From the NCBI RefSeq assembly GCF_024868665.1, contig NC_079906.1, positions 8,368,238-8,432,237 on the forward strand: 64,000 nt of DNA. The letters run 5' to 3'. Numbering within the stretch: position 1 is the stretch's first letter; each line of letters begins with the position of its first letter. The notes beneath the pieces are model-generated. The model was not told where the DNA came from, made no database searches, and was given only the letters and a program-made list of their open reading frames with translations. Shown here piece by piece: positions 39,164 to 49,462 of the stretch. This DNA is from Triplophysa rosa. Lineage: Eukaryota; Chordata; Actinopteri; Cypriniformes; Nemacheilidae. Made by a program: the position numbers and the translations under genes.

Positions 39164-39752
39164 TGTCACGGCGGTGCGTGGAGAAGAACCCAATAGCAGG
39201 CAGGCAGTGAAGGGGTTAACAAAAGACGTTTATTTAAGTAATCAAAACACAAAACAAAGACCCGCGATGGGGAAAACCAAAAACTAGACAATAAAGTTAA
39301 CTGGACAAAAAACACAAAGACAAGATAAAAGAACAATACTACACAAACATTACTAATGAACTTACAAAAACTTGACTTGACTAGGGCTTTCAACAGAACA
39401 CTGGAAGAGCCAGGAACATGTACAACCACATGCAAGGACCAGGTACAACCACATGCAAGGACCAGGTACAACCACATGCAAAGAACAATCCACAAGCAAC
39501 AAGACAAAGAAACATGAGGGTATATATAGGGAGAGACAAACGAGGGATAATGACACAGGGCAGGTGTGGGTAATAAAACACTCAGGGAAAGATAACAAGG
39601 AAACGAGAGGAGCGGGCCAATGACGAGACACGAGAAAACACATGAGAAGTAAAACCAAACAACTCATGGTCTTCTCACATAAAACCTAAGGACTCTGCCC
39701 CGATCCCGCCACACGACTAGAATTTCATAAACAAGACGGTGGGACCATGACA
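39164..39752 (-). mobile_element. Solo LTR (minus strand), Gypsy-like family
   Basis: A 589-bp unit begins TGTCACGG and ends CATGACA with perfect 'atatt' duplications at 39159-39163 and 39753-39757. On the minus strand it has a TATA box (complement of tatatata, 39521-39528) and AATAAA (complement of 39229-39234), then a GGGTTCT motif near the U5 end. It lies in the loop of the foldback at 38037-41102. No internal retroelement genes remain. Confidence 0.88.
39412..39483. repeat. 23-bp tandem repeat inside the solo LTR
   Basis: Three tandem copies of a 23-bp unit containing 'tacaaccacatgcaaggacc' lie in the U3 part of the solo LTR. They make the minus-strand frames there repetitive, and those frames are not genes. 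Confidence 0.85.
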
Positions 39753-40344
39753 ATATTCCCGTTTTGTCAGTAAAGCAACCATGATGTTCGTGTTTTTTGT
39801 ATGGTTATGCACTTTCTGTTTCATGCAGATTAAACATTTTGATAATGATAACAAGAGAGCATTTATTCCTCAATTATTTGACATGTAAAAAATAACTTGC
39901 CTGCATATTTTCGATAAAGGAACTCAGGACATAATGTAAGTTTGTTGTGGATATACTATAAATAATATGTTGAGTAATATATGACTGGAAACGCCATACC
40001 TTAATATCCAGGTGCATTTGCTGCGTTCGTTTTGCAGGCTACTGTATAGTACATAGAATATGTGTTTATTTTTATTTCATTTAGACTGTATTCACTAAAA
40101 CGCATAAACGGATAGCTTTTTTATTTTGCGTTGACAAAGTAGGCTATATTTAGCTTAAGGTGGAGGTGTTTGTTTGCTAAAGGAAAATCTTTTTGTTTTA
40201 ATTGTACCTCATTGCTACTTGTACTTCATATAAATAAATTAATAAAAGTACTTTAAAACTGCAGTCGTTGTCATTTAAAAATATCTACATAGAAATAACC
40301 CAACAATAGCTTTTATATTTTTCTCATTTCTCTATATCATTGTG

Positions 40345-40567
40345 AAAGTGAAAGAAAGTGACCTATTAGTCAGATATGGTGACCCATACCCGAAATGTGA
40401 CCTCTGCTTTTAACCCATCCAGAGAGTAGTGAACACACGCACAGCAAGTGGTGAACACACGTACACCCAGAGCAGTGGGCAGCTATCACTGCAGCGCCCG
40501 GGGAGCAAGTAGGGGTAAGGTGCTCTGGTCACGAGTCCGACTCTCTAACCATTAGGCCACGACTGCC
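40345..40567 (+). repeat. tRNA-related SINE
   Basis: It matches a well-known fish SINE through 'tatggtgacccatacccgaa', 'ttttaacccatccagag', 'agcagtgggcagctatcact' and the end 'taaccattaggccacgactg'. The end is a tRNA-derived segment in inverted orientation. It lies in the foldback loop. Confidence 0.75.
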
Positions 40568-40632
40568 CCTGTTTGTCTGTGTTCAGTCTTTAGCTGTGAA
40601 CACATATCTGCCCAATATGAACAACTACTGAA

Positions 40633-41102
40633 AAATCCTTTTTATTGCAATGTAAGAAGTTCCACTCTCCAAAACAGCATGTTTGGAGTTTGATTGGATA
40701 ATAAGAACAAATAACTGGCCATTGTGGCCAAAGCGCTCCATTTGATTTTTCCGAGATCTTCTACTCTTCCCTGTCGAACCCGGAAGCTAACCTTACCCAC
40801 TGAACCATTTCTGAATTTGAATCTGAATCTGAATTTGAATCTGAATTTGAAACTGAATTTCTGCGTTTTGAAATTTTCTATATTAAATGTAAGAAATTTC
40901 AAATTCAGAACTATATTGAATGTCAGAAAATATTCAATTTTGTGCAATTACACTTATCTAAAATTCTGATTTACAAAATTCAAATTCAGAACTATATTGA
41001 ACGTCAGGAAATATTCAATTTTGTGCAATTACACTTATCTAAAATTCAGATTTACAAAATTCAAATTCAGATTGTTTTGTCATATTTCTGGCTCCATAGG
41101 AT
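40633..41102 (-). repeat. Right arm of the large foldback
   Basis: Inverted counterpart of 38037-38491. It starts 'aaatcctttttattgcaatg' and ends 'ctggctccataggatc'. Together the arms could form a 450-bp stem with a 2.1-kb loop. No clean target duplication flanks the pair ('agagg' on the left, 'agagc' on the right). Confidence 0.85.
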
Positions 41103-41302
41103 CAGAGCATTACCACAGAGTTAAACTTATGGCGGGTTCAAACAACACAATTTTGTTTGTTACGATACTCACTGTGTCAGATTGTGATTTTGACTCCTAA
41201 ATTATGGTAATGTCATGTTCAACAATCATGTCAGACTACATGCCGATTTTTGGCCAATCACAGTGTGGTGTCATAAAACGGCATGTGTGATATCATGTGC
41301 GC

Positions 41303-41572
41303 TTTCAAACCTGTATGACTTTCTTTTCTCTGCAGAACACAAAAGAAGATAGTTTGAAGAAAGTTGGTGACCAAACAGCGGCAGCACCCATTCACTTCTA
41401 TTGTATAGACACAAAACCAGTTCAAGTGAATGGGTGCCGGTGCTGTTCGGTTAACAGCATTCTTCAAAATATCTTCTTTTGTGTTCTGCAGAAGAAAGAA
41501 AGTCAAACAGGTTTGAAATGACAAGAGGGTGAGTAAATGATTTTGGGGTGAACTATCATTTCAATTACCACA
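41303..41572. repeat. MITE family C, palindromic copy
   Basis: The two halves are inverted copies ('gcagaacacaaaagaaga' near 41335 and 'tcttcttttgtgttctgca' near 41474) around a central palindrome 'ttcacttctattg...caagtgaat'. The ends resemble family C at 11107. Both strands contain open frames because of the palindrome, so they are not genes. Confidence 0.8.
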
Positions 41573-42039
41573 TTTTTATTAAAATAACTTTTTCATAATG
41601 CCTATTGTAGCCTATCAAGACCACACCTGTAGTGAATGAATCTCAGTGTAAGAAACAGAGGGGAAAAGTTCAATGAGTAGGTAACCATTACAGATCAGAC
41701 CCCCGTCAAGAGAATGCTGAACAGCAGAGATAACAGCAACTGCAGGGGAGGAGAATCTGCTTACTTCAAAGAGCTCCGCCTCTTTTCATCTCTCACCAAC
41801 ACTCCAGACCAGCGGTTCAGTGGTTGAGAATGCCACGTAACCTTGATCAAAACCATGCACGTTCAACGCCTGCAGATCTGTTTGCATGTGCGCGTTGTCT
41901 GTGCATTGACAGATGAATTTGAAGTTTTTAGAGATAAATTTTCATGTGTGAAGTCAGTGACAGTTACAGTATACTGTGCAAAAGCTTCACAACAGTTTAA
42001 TGTGCTGCCTGAACATTTAAATTTAAAACGTTTAAACGA
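41573..42039. other. Intergenic stretch, nothing recognised
   Basis: No gene or defined repeat recognised. A short 'gcggttcagtggttgagaa' segment near 41812 is weakly tRNA-like but has no complete cloverleaf. Confidence 0.3.
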
Positions 42040-42375
42040 GCAATGTGTGATATTAAGGATGATCTATTGACAGAAATCTAATCTAATATACATAACTATG
42101 TCTTCAATGTATGAAGATCTTACACAATGAAGCGTTATTAGAATGAGCTATTTCTATCTACATACAGCGCGGGTCCCCTTACATGGAAATTGCCATGTTG
42201 TTTCTACAGTAGCCCTAAACGGACAAACTGCTCTACAGAACGCGTTTTGTAAATACGTTATCTCCTTCGACAAAGAAGCAAAAATGTGACGACATCTTAG
42301 TCCTGTGTCAGCCACCGAAGTGCTTCGAAAGGGAGGGGTGGAGTGAGCTGAGTGTACCTTTAAAACTGAAAACTT
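42040..42375 (+). repeat. Dispersed repeat family A, copy 3
   Basis: Homologous to 857-1262, sharing 'atttctatctacatacagcg' and 'cctaaacggacaaactgctc', and ending in the same 'gaaagggaggggtggagt' motif. Confidence 0.72.
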
Positions 42376-44106
42376 TGTGGTCACTTACTTTTGACGTCAT
42401 TTACTGTCTGTGATACTTATATGTAACTTGCATACATTATTACATCCAAATGCAAAATAAATTCAGACGCACAACCATTAAGACCAAATGCTGTTTTAAA
42501 TTTGACAAGAGGAACGTTGTTTAAGGGACAGTGGAGGAGTTCTAAGCCAATCCAGGCCACTCTAAAACTAAGAATAAAGAGGACACTTCAAAGCAGTTCA
42601 CTGTTCTTCAGATCAGCATCGTGACAGGGACAGACACGTCAACTACAAAGTAACCACAGTTGACATTTAATCAAGGTCTTAAAAGCCTGGCCTTCTTTAT
42701 CTGAAACAGACATAATTGATTCACCATCCTGGATTGACTACGGAACGTTCAACTTTTATTCGCTCATGACAGCTGGACCTGACAGGCAAAGTGACCATTC
42801 GAAACCTTTTTACATTGAAATGCAGTTCCATGAATCCTTTCGTTCATATTCTCCACAGTTCTCTTTCTCGAACTACAATATCTTCACGAACTCGGACGAC
42901 GCTACAATCTCGGGCTCTTGAAACAGAATCTCTTATATCTGCCATGTGCTCTGCTCGATAAATCCTCAACAGTCGTGTAGGCCTTACAAATCCAATCACA
43001 GAGTTGAATAAAAGAGATTGGTTCTGACTGCCATTGTTAGTCTTTTGAAAGTGATTGCTTTATCAATAATCATTTGAGCAGGGAAGCCGGCAGAGTAAGA
43101 CACAGGAGTGGACATCTATCCACAGCTGAAGGAAAAGAGGGAAGAGAAAAACCATCTGTATCATTGTTTCACCGCGGTGAGCTTTCATCCTTCAAATCTA
43201 ATGTCCAGTATGTCTTCAGTGGAGCAGAGAATTAAACAATGCAGAGCCTCATACCCATTTCATTTTCTTTTGGCCAGTCGTTACAGCACTGTTTCAACTG
43301 GTTGCAGATTTTTTCCTTTGTTTATTTGAAGAATTTTGTATTAAAAACAAAAACATTCAAGTACTGCAAATTGAAATTGCTGGTACAACATAAACGTTTG
43401 TGAAGGAAATACCAGTGGTTGCAAAGCAGCAAAAGAATAGTGGCTTTGGGTTTGCCACATGAGAGCCACTTTGCCATTGTCATGACACTCAGCGTGCAAT
43501 GTTTTCTGATGGCTGCTCACAAGAATCAACACATTGTCACTGTGTAGCATCAGTGTCTATACATGGTTGAACACATGCAAGGAAAGGCTAAAAAAACATA
43601 TAGAATCACATCTCAGTATGCAAAGCCTGCTAAAAAAAAACAATAAAAAAACAATGCTTGTTAAGCCTGACATCACACACCACCATATACTGTATGGAAG
43701 GTCATATATCGTTTCCAGGTTCCGAATGCACACATCAGATGCCATTGGCAAACTAAATATATGCTAAATATAAACTGATGGTTTGCTGTAAAACTACCAA
43801 AAAAATCTCCATAACAAAATCCCAGATGTTCAGCGGTTTATTTTTACAATTTATAAAAAATTTAACTTTGGAGATTCCATCAGACTGTAGTGTTCCTTGT
43901 GTGTTTATAAAGGTTTTGCGTAAATGTGCGATATGAATAAAAAGTGCTCATAAACATGCTGTTTAAGTACTAGGCTTGGACCCAGAAACATTATTCCTTA
44001 TATCACGACTTAACAAGCGGATAGAAAGTTAGAAACATGCCCAAAAAACACCAGAAAACATTATGGATTTAATGGTTATAATGGGAATTGTAATGGTTTT
44101 AATGGA
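42376..44106. other. Intergenic stretch, nothing recognised
   Basis: Unique sequence. Positions 42530-43030 are of balanced composition with an AATAAA near 43010 and could belong to a noncoding transcript, but I see no coding frame or clear splice sites. The phrase 'acttaacaagcggatag' near 44006 recurs near 26996, so degraded repeat sequence is present. Confidence 0.3.
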
Positions 44107-44382
44107 AACTACACCTTTGTTTTTGTCCCCATTTTTCATGAGCTGAACTCAAAGATCTAAGACTTTTTCTATGTACACAAAAGGCCTATTTCTCTCAAAT
44201 GTTGTTCACAAATCTGTCTAAATCTGTGTTAGTGAGCACTTCTCCTTTGCCGATAATCCATCCACCTCACAGGTGTGGCATATCAAGATGCTGATTAGAC
44301 AGCAGGATTATTGCACAGGTGTGCCTTAGGCTGGCCACAATAAAAGGCCACTCTAAAATGTGCAGTTTTATCACACAGCACA

Positions 44383-45024
44383 ATGCCACAGATGTCGCAA
44401 GTTTTGAGGGAGCGTGCAATTGGCATGCTGACTGCAGGATTGTCCACCAGAGCTGTTGCCCATGAATTGATGTTCATCTCTCTACCATAAGCCGTCTCCA
44501 AAGGCGTTTCAGAGAATTTGGCAGTACATCCAACCGGCCTCACAACCGCAAACCACGTGTAACCACACCAGCCCAGGACCTCCACATCCAGCATATTCAC
44601 CGCCAAGATCATCTGAGATCAGCCACCCGGACAGCTGCTGCAACAATTGGTTTGCATAACCAAAGAATTTCTGCACAACTGTCTCAGGGAAGCTCATCTG
44701 CATGCTCGTCGTCCTCATCGGGGTCTTGACCTGTCTGCAGTTCGTCATCGTAACCGACTTGAGTGGGAAAATGCTCACATTCGATGGCATCTGGCACTTT
44801 GGAGAGGTGTTCTCTTCACGGATGAATCCCGGTTTTCACTGTACAGGGCAGATGGCAGACAGCGTGTATGGCGTTGTGTGGGTGAGCCATAACCCTAACC
44901 CTAACCCAGCCATTGAAGAGGAGTGGACCAACATTCCACAGGCTGCAATCAACAACCTGATCAACTCTATGAGAAGGAGATGTGCTGCACTGCGTGAGGC
45001 AAATGGTGGTCACACCAGATACTG
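44383..45024 (+). pseudogene. Broken Tc1-like transposase
   Basis: From the ATG at 44383 one frame gives a helix-turn-helix-like N-terminus (MPQMSQVLRERAIGMLTAG) interrupted by several stops. It then runs on to an intact RGVLFTDESRFSLYR segment holding the first catalytic Asp of the DDE domain. After 44886 the frame breaks: a telomere-like filler replaces the middle of the gene, and the sequence resumes in the C-terminal region (EEEWTNIPQAAINNLINSM). The second Asp and the Glu are therefore missing. A full-length enzyme would be about 340 residues. Confidence 0.85.
44887..44907 (+). repeat. Short telomere-like repeat at a deletion junction
   Basis: The sequence 'aaccctaaccctaaccc' (44891-44907) is about three units of the vertebrate telomeric repeat. 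It sits exactly where the Tc1 transposase loses its middle. The flanking transposase sequence is collinear with the family on each side. Confidence 0.85.
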
Positions 45025-45347
45025 ACTGGTTTTCAGAACCCCTTGGACCCTCCCAATACAGTAAAACTGCACATTTTAGAGTGGCCTTTTATTGTGGCCA
45101 GCCTAAGGCACACCTGTGCAATAATCATGCTGTCTAATCAGCATCTTGATATGCCACACCTGTGAGGTGGATGGATTATCTCGGCAAAGGAGAAGTGCTA
45201 ACTAACACATATTCAGACAGATTTTTGAACAATATTTGAGAGAAAAGGCCTTTTGTGTACATAGAAAAAGTCTTAGATCTTTGAGTTCAGCTCATGAAAA
45301 ATGTGGGCAAAAACAAAAGTGTTGCGTTTATAATTTTGTTCAGTGTA

Positions 45348-45793
45348 TAATGATACTGGTCTTATGGTAAGTGATGGATTCTATTGGTGGTGGTATTAGT
45401 ATTTTCAAGAAAACCATAAAAAATTCTGTAATGGTTTCTGTTCAAATCTATCAACGCACGTCAATGTGAAATTTGAAAAGTTATCTTAAATTATCTTAAA
45501 ACACCTACGGCTTAAATGATCTACAAAATAAAATTTAAAAAGATTTGGTGTGTTAAGCGGCTTGGGCTGAATTAACTGCAGGAAATGTAATACTTAGGGT
45601 TTAGATCAAACCCTTAACCAGAACGTTTGAGGAATATCAATACGGCGCTCCCTAACAAGCACATTTCCAGTCGATTCCCATTGGTCCATCCTGCAGGCCT
45701 TGTTATGGTAAGAGCTATGCGGTAAAAATGAAAACACGAACAGGCTGGATGGATGCAAATGTACTGAAGCATACAGTAACAGAAGAAATAAAG
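45348..45793. other. Intergenic stretch, nothing recognised
   Basis: Unique sequence between the Tc1 element and the GA microsatellite. Confidence 0.3.
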
Positions 45794-45799
45794 TGAGAT

Positions 45800-45860
<61 letters not shown>
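45794..45860. repeat. (GA)n microsatellite
   Basis: A nearly pure GA dinucleotide tract of about 65 bp. Confidence 0.95.
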
Positions 45861-45863
<3 letters not shown>

Positions 45864-46780
45864 CCATTGAATTAATTTAGCAACATGTGCAGCACACCGA
45901 TAAGGAACATCATTCCTCTAGCTCATTAATCTAGTGTAAACGCCAACCTGCCATTTTGTGTTGTATCCCCCCCACCCCACCATCCTCTGCTCCACCCAAC
46001 TCAACTGTTTACATGGGCACATACCTGATTTCTCACATCACATCAGGCTGAGCTACTGTATGCATGTTCTCTCTCTTCTCTCTGCGTGGTCCAACATTGC
46101 AACTTTAAACCAATACAGTCGAGTGAAAGTGTGATCATGAGAGCCAATAAAGCAGAAGCTGTATTCTCCAGTTTAATCTGTCCCATAATGATATATCGCG
46201 CAGTCAAGAGGAGAGGACTGTATTTCCTCAATAAATTTGCCAGACCTGTGTGATTACGGCAGAGAGATTATAGGTGGCCTACAAAGTCTAACATCTGTCT
46301 CGCCGAGAAACGTCAGTGGACAGTTTCATTAAAACTCAGCTGTAGGCAAGCGGCAAGATGGCAAACATGCTACAGCCAATGAAAGTAGTAATCACATCTC
46401 GATTTGCATTTGATATCCTGTAAACATTATCACTGGATTATAGGTTCATAAAATGCAGATGTCATGTGGTAAAGATCATAAATAGCTACAGAGAAACACA
46501 GGGATAAACTATATTGTACTGAATGTGAAAGTCACACCTAAAACGGAATTATTTAAAAGGAGAACAAAATCACAGATTATTTGTGAATGTTTGTGTTAGT
46601 TATATTTACTGATGTTAATTCAATGTTGACTTTGAACAAAAAATAATGTCAATTTGAAGAGGTGGATAAGGAAGCATCATTTAGCAATGACATGACATAT
46701 GTTGAGAAGACCCACTGAAGTGCATTGAAATCTGCAGCTTTGTTCAATACACTCATGTAATTTCCTCAGGAAATTACGGC

Positions 46781-47104
46781 CGTTACATTTAACATGTATT
46801 TATTTATTTTTGTTGTAAAGCTCTGTCTGCCCCTAGGGGCTGGAATGGCGTTTACTTGTGTTTGAGCAGATTCCTAACAGCTGTTTACCCTTAGTGTGCG
46901 CTTAAAGGAAGCCGCTTCGCCACACTCAGACGGCGAGACTGGAGCGATCGTCCAGGGACAGCTGTGCCCCTTTGTGTCTTTTTGTTACCTGATTAATTTC
47001 TTTCCATACCATTTTGTTTATATCTTATGTTTATTTAAATAAAAACCCCTATAGACCGAGCTTCGTATTATCTCCCTCCTTGTGTTATGGCAGTGGCTGT
47101 AACA
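46781..47104 (+). mobile_element. Solo LTR, second family, with 5-bp target duplication
   Basis: A 324-bp unit begins CGTTACA (probably once TGTTACA) and ends TGTAACA, so the termini are inverted repeats apart from the first base. Perfect 'acggc' copies flank it (46776-46780 and 47105-47109). AATAAA lies at 47038-47043 about 60 bp from the end. It has no GGGTTCT motif and differs in sequence from the other LTRs here. An MITE is less likely because of the poly(A) signal. Confidence 0.7.
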
Positions 47105-47656
47105 ACGGCGGATGCATATAAGTGTCTCCTGCCCTTTAAAAAAGCCAGTAGAAGGGATAGACACAAGATTCTCTAGAGAGAATCTGATGTGAAGCTAAAG
47201 TGCAGAATGATGTCATAAAAGTTTTTGATTCATTTTTGTGGAAATAAGACTAAGTTCTGAATGCTTATACAGCATCTTCTAAATTGATTTTTGTCAATTT
47301 TGGATCACACTACGTTCTAAACAATAAAGTTGCTTCAGGATGCCATAAAATAACCTTTCTTTTTGTCTAAATGGTTCCATAAAGAACCTTTAACATCCAA
47401 AGAACCTTTCTGTTTCACAAAAAGTTCTTTGTGGCACTAAAAGGTTCTTCAAATTATGAAAGGGTAAGAAAGAGATGGTTCTTTTAATAACCTTTGACCT
47501 TTAATAACCTAAATGGTTCTTTGTGGAACCAAAAATGATGGTTCTTCTATGGCATAACTGCAGAGATGGGAAGTAACGAAGTACAAATACTTCGTTACTG
47601 TACTTAAGTAGATTTTTCTGGTATCAGTACTTTACTCCACTATTTATTCTTCTGAC

Positions 47657-48205
47657 TGTCACAACTCTGTCCTTCCTATCATGAGGTTTCTGGTCTGTGG
47701 ACGGAGTTGTGACGGTGCCATGTCTTTTGTGCTTGTTTTGTTATGTGTGGAGGACACGTGGCCATTGTTGTTTACTTTGTGCTGCGTGTTCTCCTGTCAT
47801 GTCATTCAGCCCCGCCCTCCTGTCACACGTAATTATTGCCCGTTGTGTGTGATCTCTGTCACCTGCCCGTCACGTCCCTTGTGTAATTTTCCCTCGTTAG
47901 TGTTCCCTTATATAATGCCCCTTTGTTCTCTGTCTGTTGTCGTTTTGTTGTCAAACTTGTTGTCGTGAGAACTACATGTCAATCCCTTCGTGTCGTTGGT
48001 GTAGTAAGTCTCGAGTTGTTCATGTTTATCTGTTTCCCTAGTCTAGCTCTGTTTCTACCTTTTTGGTTATGGTGTTTGTTTTGTTTTAACGAGTATTATT
48101 TGCCTGTTTTCCCCCTCGTGGGTTTTGTTTTGTATTTTTGTTGAATAAAGACATTTTCTGTACTCTCCTGTCTGCGACTGGGTTCTGCCAAACCGATCTG
48201 TGACA
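47657..48205 (+). repeat. 5' LTR of element 1
   Basis: 549 bp from TGTCACAA to TGTGACA. A TATA-like box (47908-47916) and AATAAA (48144-48149) give a plausible U3-R-U5 layout. U5 contains CTGGGTTCT, whose complement AGAACCCAG lies just inside the element at 48224-48232. Confidence 0.9.
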
Positions 48206-48251
48206 GAACAAAACGACCAATAAAGAACCCAGCGGACAGGAGCACAACGCA

Positions 48252-49415
48252 ATGCGGTGGCCGTGTGCTTCTAACCGGGAGTGGTGGAGTTCCATTGCCT
48301 CCCAATCCCACGCCGGCGATGGGCCATTCCCGGCTCAAGGCCATCGTCCCATGCAGGACTACGCCCGGGAGCTAGAGGCGAGGAGGGGTACCTTCCCTGA
48401 GGTGCTGGTGAGTGCCTATCTGGTGGCCGGGATGGATAATCCTCCACCCCTAGCTGAACGGGAGGAGCTGATTTATTTGCCATTTTCTCGGTTGGTGGAT
48501 CAGCTGCACTCTCGAGAGAAGCGGCTAGATGGCGTCGCTTCCAGCTGCCCCCAGGACTCCTCCCGTTTCAGTCTGGGTACTGTTCCGGAGGACCACGTCC
48601 TGGTCACCAGGGCCGTGGGGCTCTCAGTCCGGTCCATCCCAGCATCCTCAGGTCGGGGCCCTCCCAGCCTCCGTGGAAGGCGTGGGAGAAGGAAGTCATG
48701 GGACTCCCCATCTGACTCTTCAGGCACGGAGAGGGCTCCCCCACCATCTGCACCCCTGCAGCCAGCCACGTGTTCAGTGGTCCGACCCCGGCGGAAGAAG
48801 AAGAAGAGGGGGTTGTTGTCTTTTCCGCCGGCACCTCTGCCAGCATTCCAGCCGGCGAACCAGCCGGTTATCCAGGCGGCACCCCAGCCGATATTCCAGC
48901 CGGGGTCCAGTCCGGTGGTCCAGCCGGAGTCCAGTCCGGTGGTCCAGCCGGCGTCCAGTCCGGTGGTCCAGCCGGCGTCCAGTCCGGTGGTCCAGCCGGC
49001 GGTCCAGCCGGCGTCCAGTCCAGTGATCCAGCCGGCGTCCAGTCCGGTGATCCAGCCGGCGTCCAGTCCGGTGCGGCCGGCGTCAAGCCCTGTCCAGCCG
49101 GCCTTCCAGCCGGCGTCAAGCCCTGTCCAGCCGGCCTTCCAGCCGGCGTCAAGCCCTGTCCAGTCGGCCTTCCAGCCGGCGTCAAGTCTGGTCCAGCCGG
49201 TCTTCCAGCCGGTCCCTGGGAGCATCCCAGGGCCGAGGATTGTTCCCCCCAGGACTTCCCCCTTGATCTCTTTTGTTTCCCCACCCTCCCTCCCATGTGT
49301 GTTATTTTTATTGGCCCACCCCAACCCCGTCCTTGTTTCTTCCATGTTGCCCTTAGTCTGTTCTGTGTTGTGTATATGGTGTATGTCCTTGTGTTTCTCT
49401 GTTCTTGCCCGCTGA
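48252..49415 (+). CDS. Gag-like protein with proline-rich octapeptide repeats
   Basis: This is a 387-codon frame starting 46 bp after the 5' LTR. Residues about 28-75 (AQGHRPMQDYARELEARRG and onward) resemble the capsid-type helical segment of Gypsy Gag proteins: Gln-Gly, an aromatic, then LExx. They align with the 'QGNSDIMEFADRFLEAA' segment of element 2. A Ser/Arg/Lys-rich linker (about 135-195, with PRRKKKKRG) follows and could bind RNA or act as a nuclear signal. From about residue 200 come tandem octapeptides of the QPASSPVV type, then a hydrophobic, proline-rich tail. There is no zinc knuckle, protease or polymerase. It may serve as a structural Gag for a parasite-like element. The repeats lengthen by minisatellite slippage. 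Confidence 0.65.
   Translation: MRWPCASNREWWSSIASQSHAGDGPFPAQGHRPMQDYARELEARRGTFPEVLVSAYLVAGMDNPPPLAEREELIYLPFSRLVDQLHSREKRLDGVASSCPQDSSRFSLGTVPEDHVLVTRAVGLSVRSIPASSGRGPPSLRGRRGRRKSWDSPSDSSGTERAPPPSAPLQPATCSVVRPRRKKKKRGLLSFPPAPLPAFQPANQPVIQAAPQPIFQPGSSPVVQPESSPVVQPASSPVVQPASSPVVQPAVQPASSPVIQPASSPVIQPASSPVRPASSPVQPAFQPASSPVQPAFQPASSPVQSAFQPASSLVQPVFQPVPGSIPGPRIVPPRTSPLISFVSPPSLPCVLFLLAHPNPVLVSSMLPLVCSVLCIWCMSLCFSVLAR
48895..49215. repeat. 24-bp coding minisatellite of element 1
   Basis: The unit 'cagccggcgtccagtccggtg' plus three bases repeats about a dozen times with 24-bp and related periods, encoding QPASSPVV-like octamers. The period is a multiple of three and no unit contains a stop on either strand, so every overlapping frame stays open, including a 322-codon antisense frame (48500-49468). 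Confidence 0.9.
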
Positions 49416-49449
49416 GGATTCTCCCTTGGGACGCCATGAGTCGTCCCTT

Positions 49450-49462
49450 GGAGCGGGGGTAG
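49450..49462 (+). promoter_or_regulatory. Polypurine tract of element 1
   Basis: 'ggagcgggggtag' lies directly before the 3' LTR. The same sequence, apart from its last base, precedes the 3' LTR of element 2, as expected for the plus-strand DNA primer of LTR elements. Confidence 0.8.

Larger units (their letters stand above)
44107..45347 (+). mobile_element. Tc1/mariner element with long inverted repeats, internally deleted
   Basis: Inverted repeats of about 270 bp (left 44107-44376, right about 45055-45346) share 'ttttcatgagctgaactc' and 'ttattgcacaggtgtgcc' in opposite orientations. The right end is 'ttgttcagtgta', with the TA flank expected for Tc1 elements; the left terminus is degraded. 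Between them lie remnants of a DD34E transposase. This long-TIR Tc1 family is very common in fish. The copy is inactive. Confidence 0.9.

Noticed and set aside
41258..41524. Paired open frames on both strands in a MITE
   Set aside because: The element is a palindrome, so the two frames are mirror images with no domain.
41812..41835. Candidate tRNA gene
   Set aside because: Only a partial A-box-like stretch is present, with no matching B box or acceptor stem.
44891..44907. Possible telomere or chromosome end
   Set aside because: There are only about three repeat units, embedded in a Tc1 element with sequence continuing on both sides.
44888..45000. Possible CRISPR-like or phage-like repeat array anywhere in the window
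   Set aside because: No regularly spaced direct repeats with unique spacers were found. Tandem repeats here are minisatellites or microsatellites of eukaryotic type.
46781..47104. Reading this unit as a MITE
   Set aside because: The poly(A) signal position and the 5-bp duplication fit an LTR better, although the first base of the expected TG is changed.
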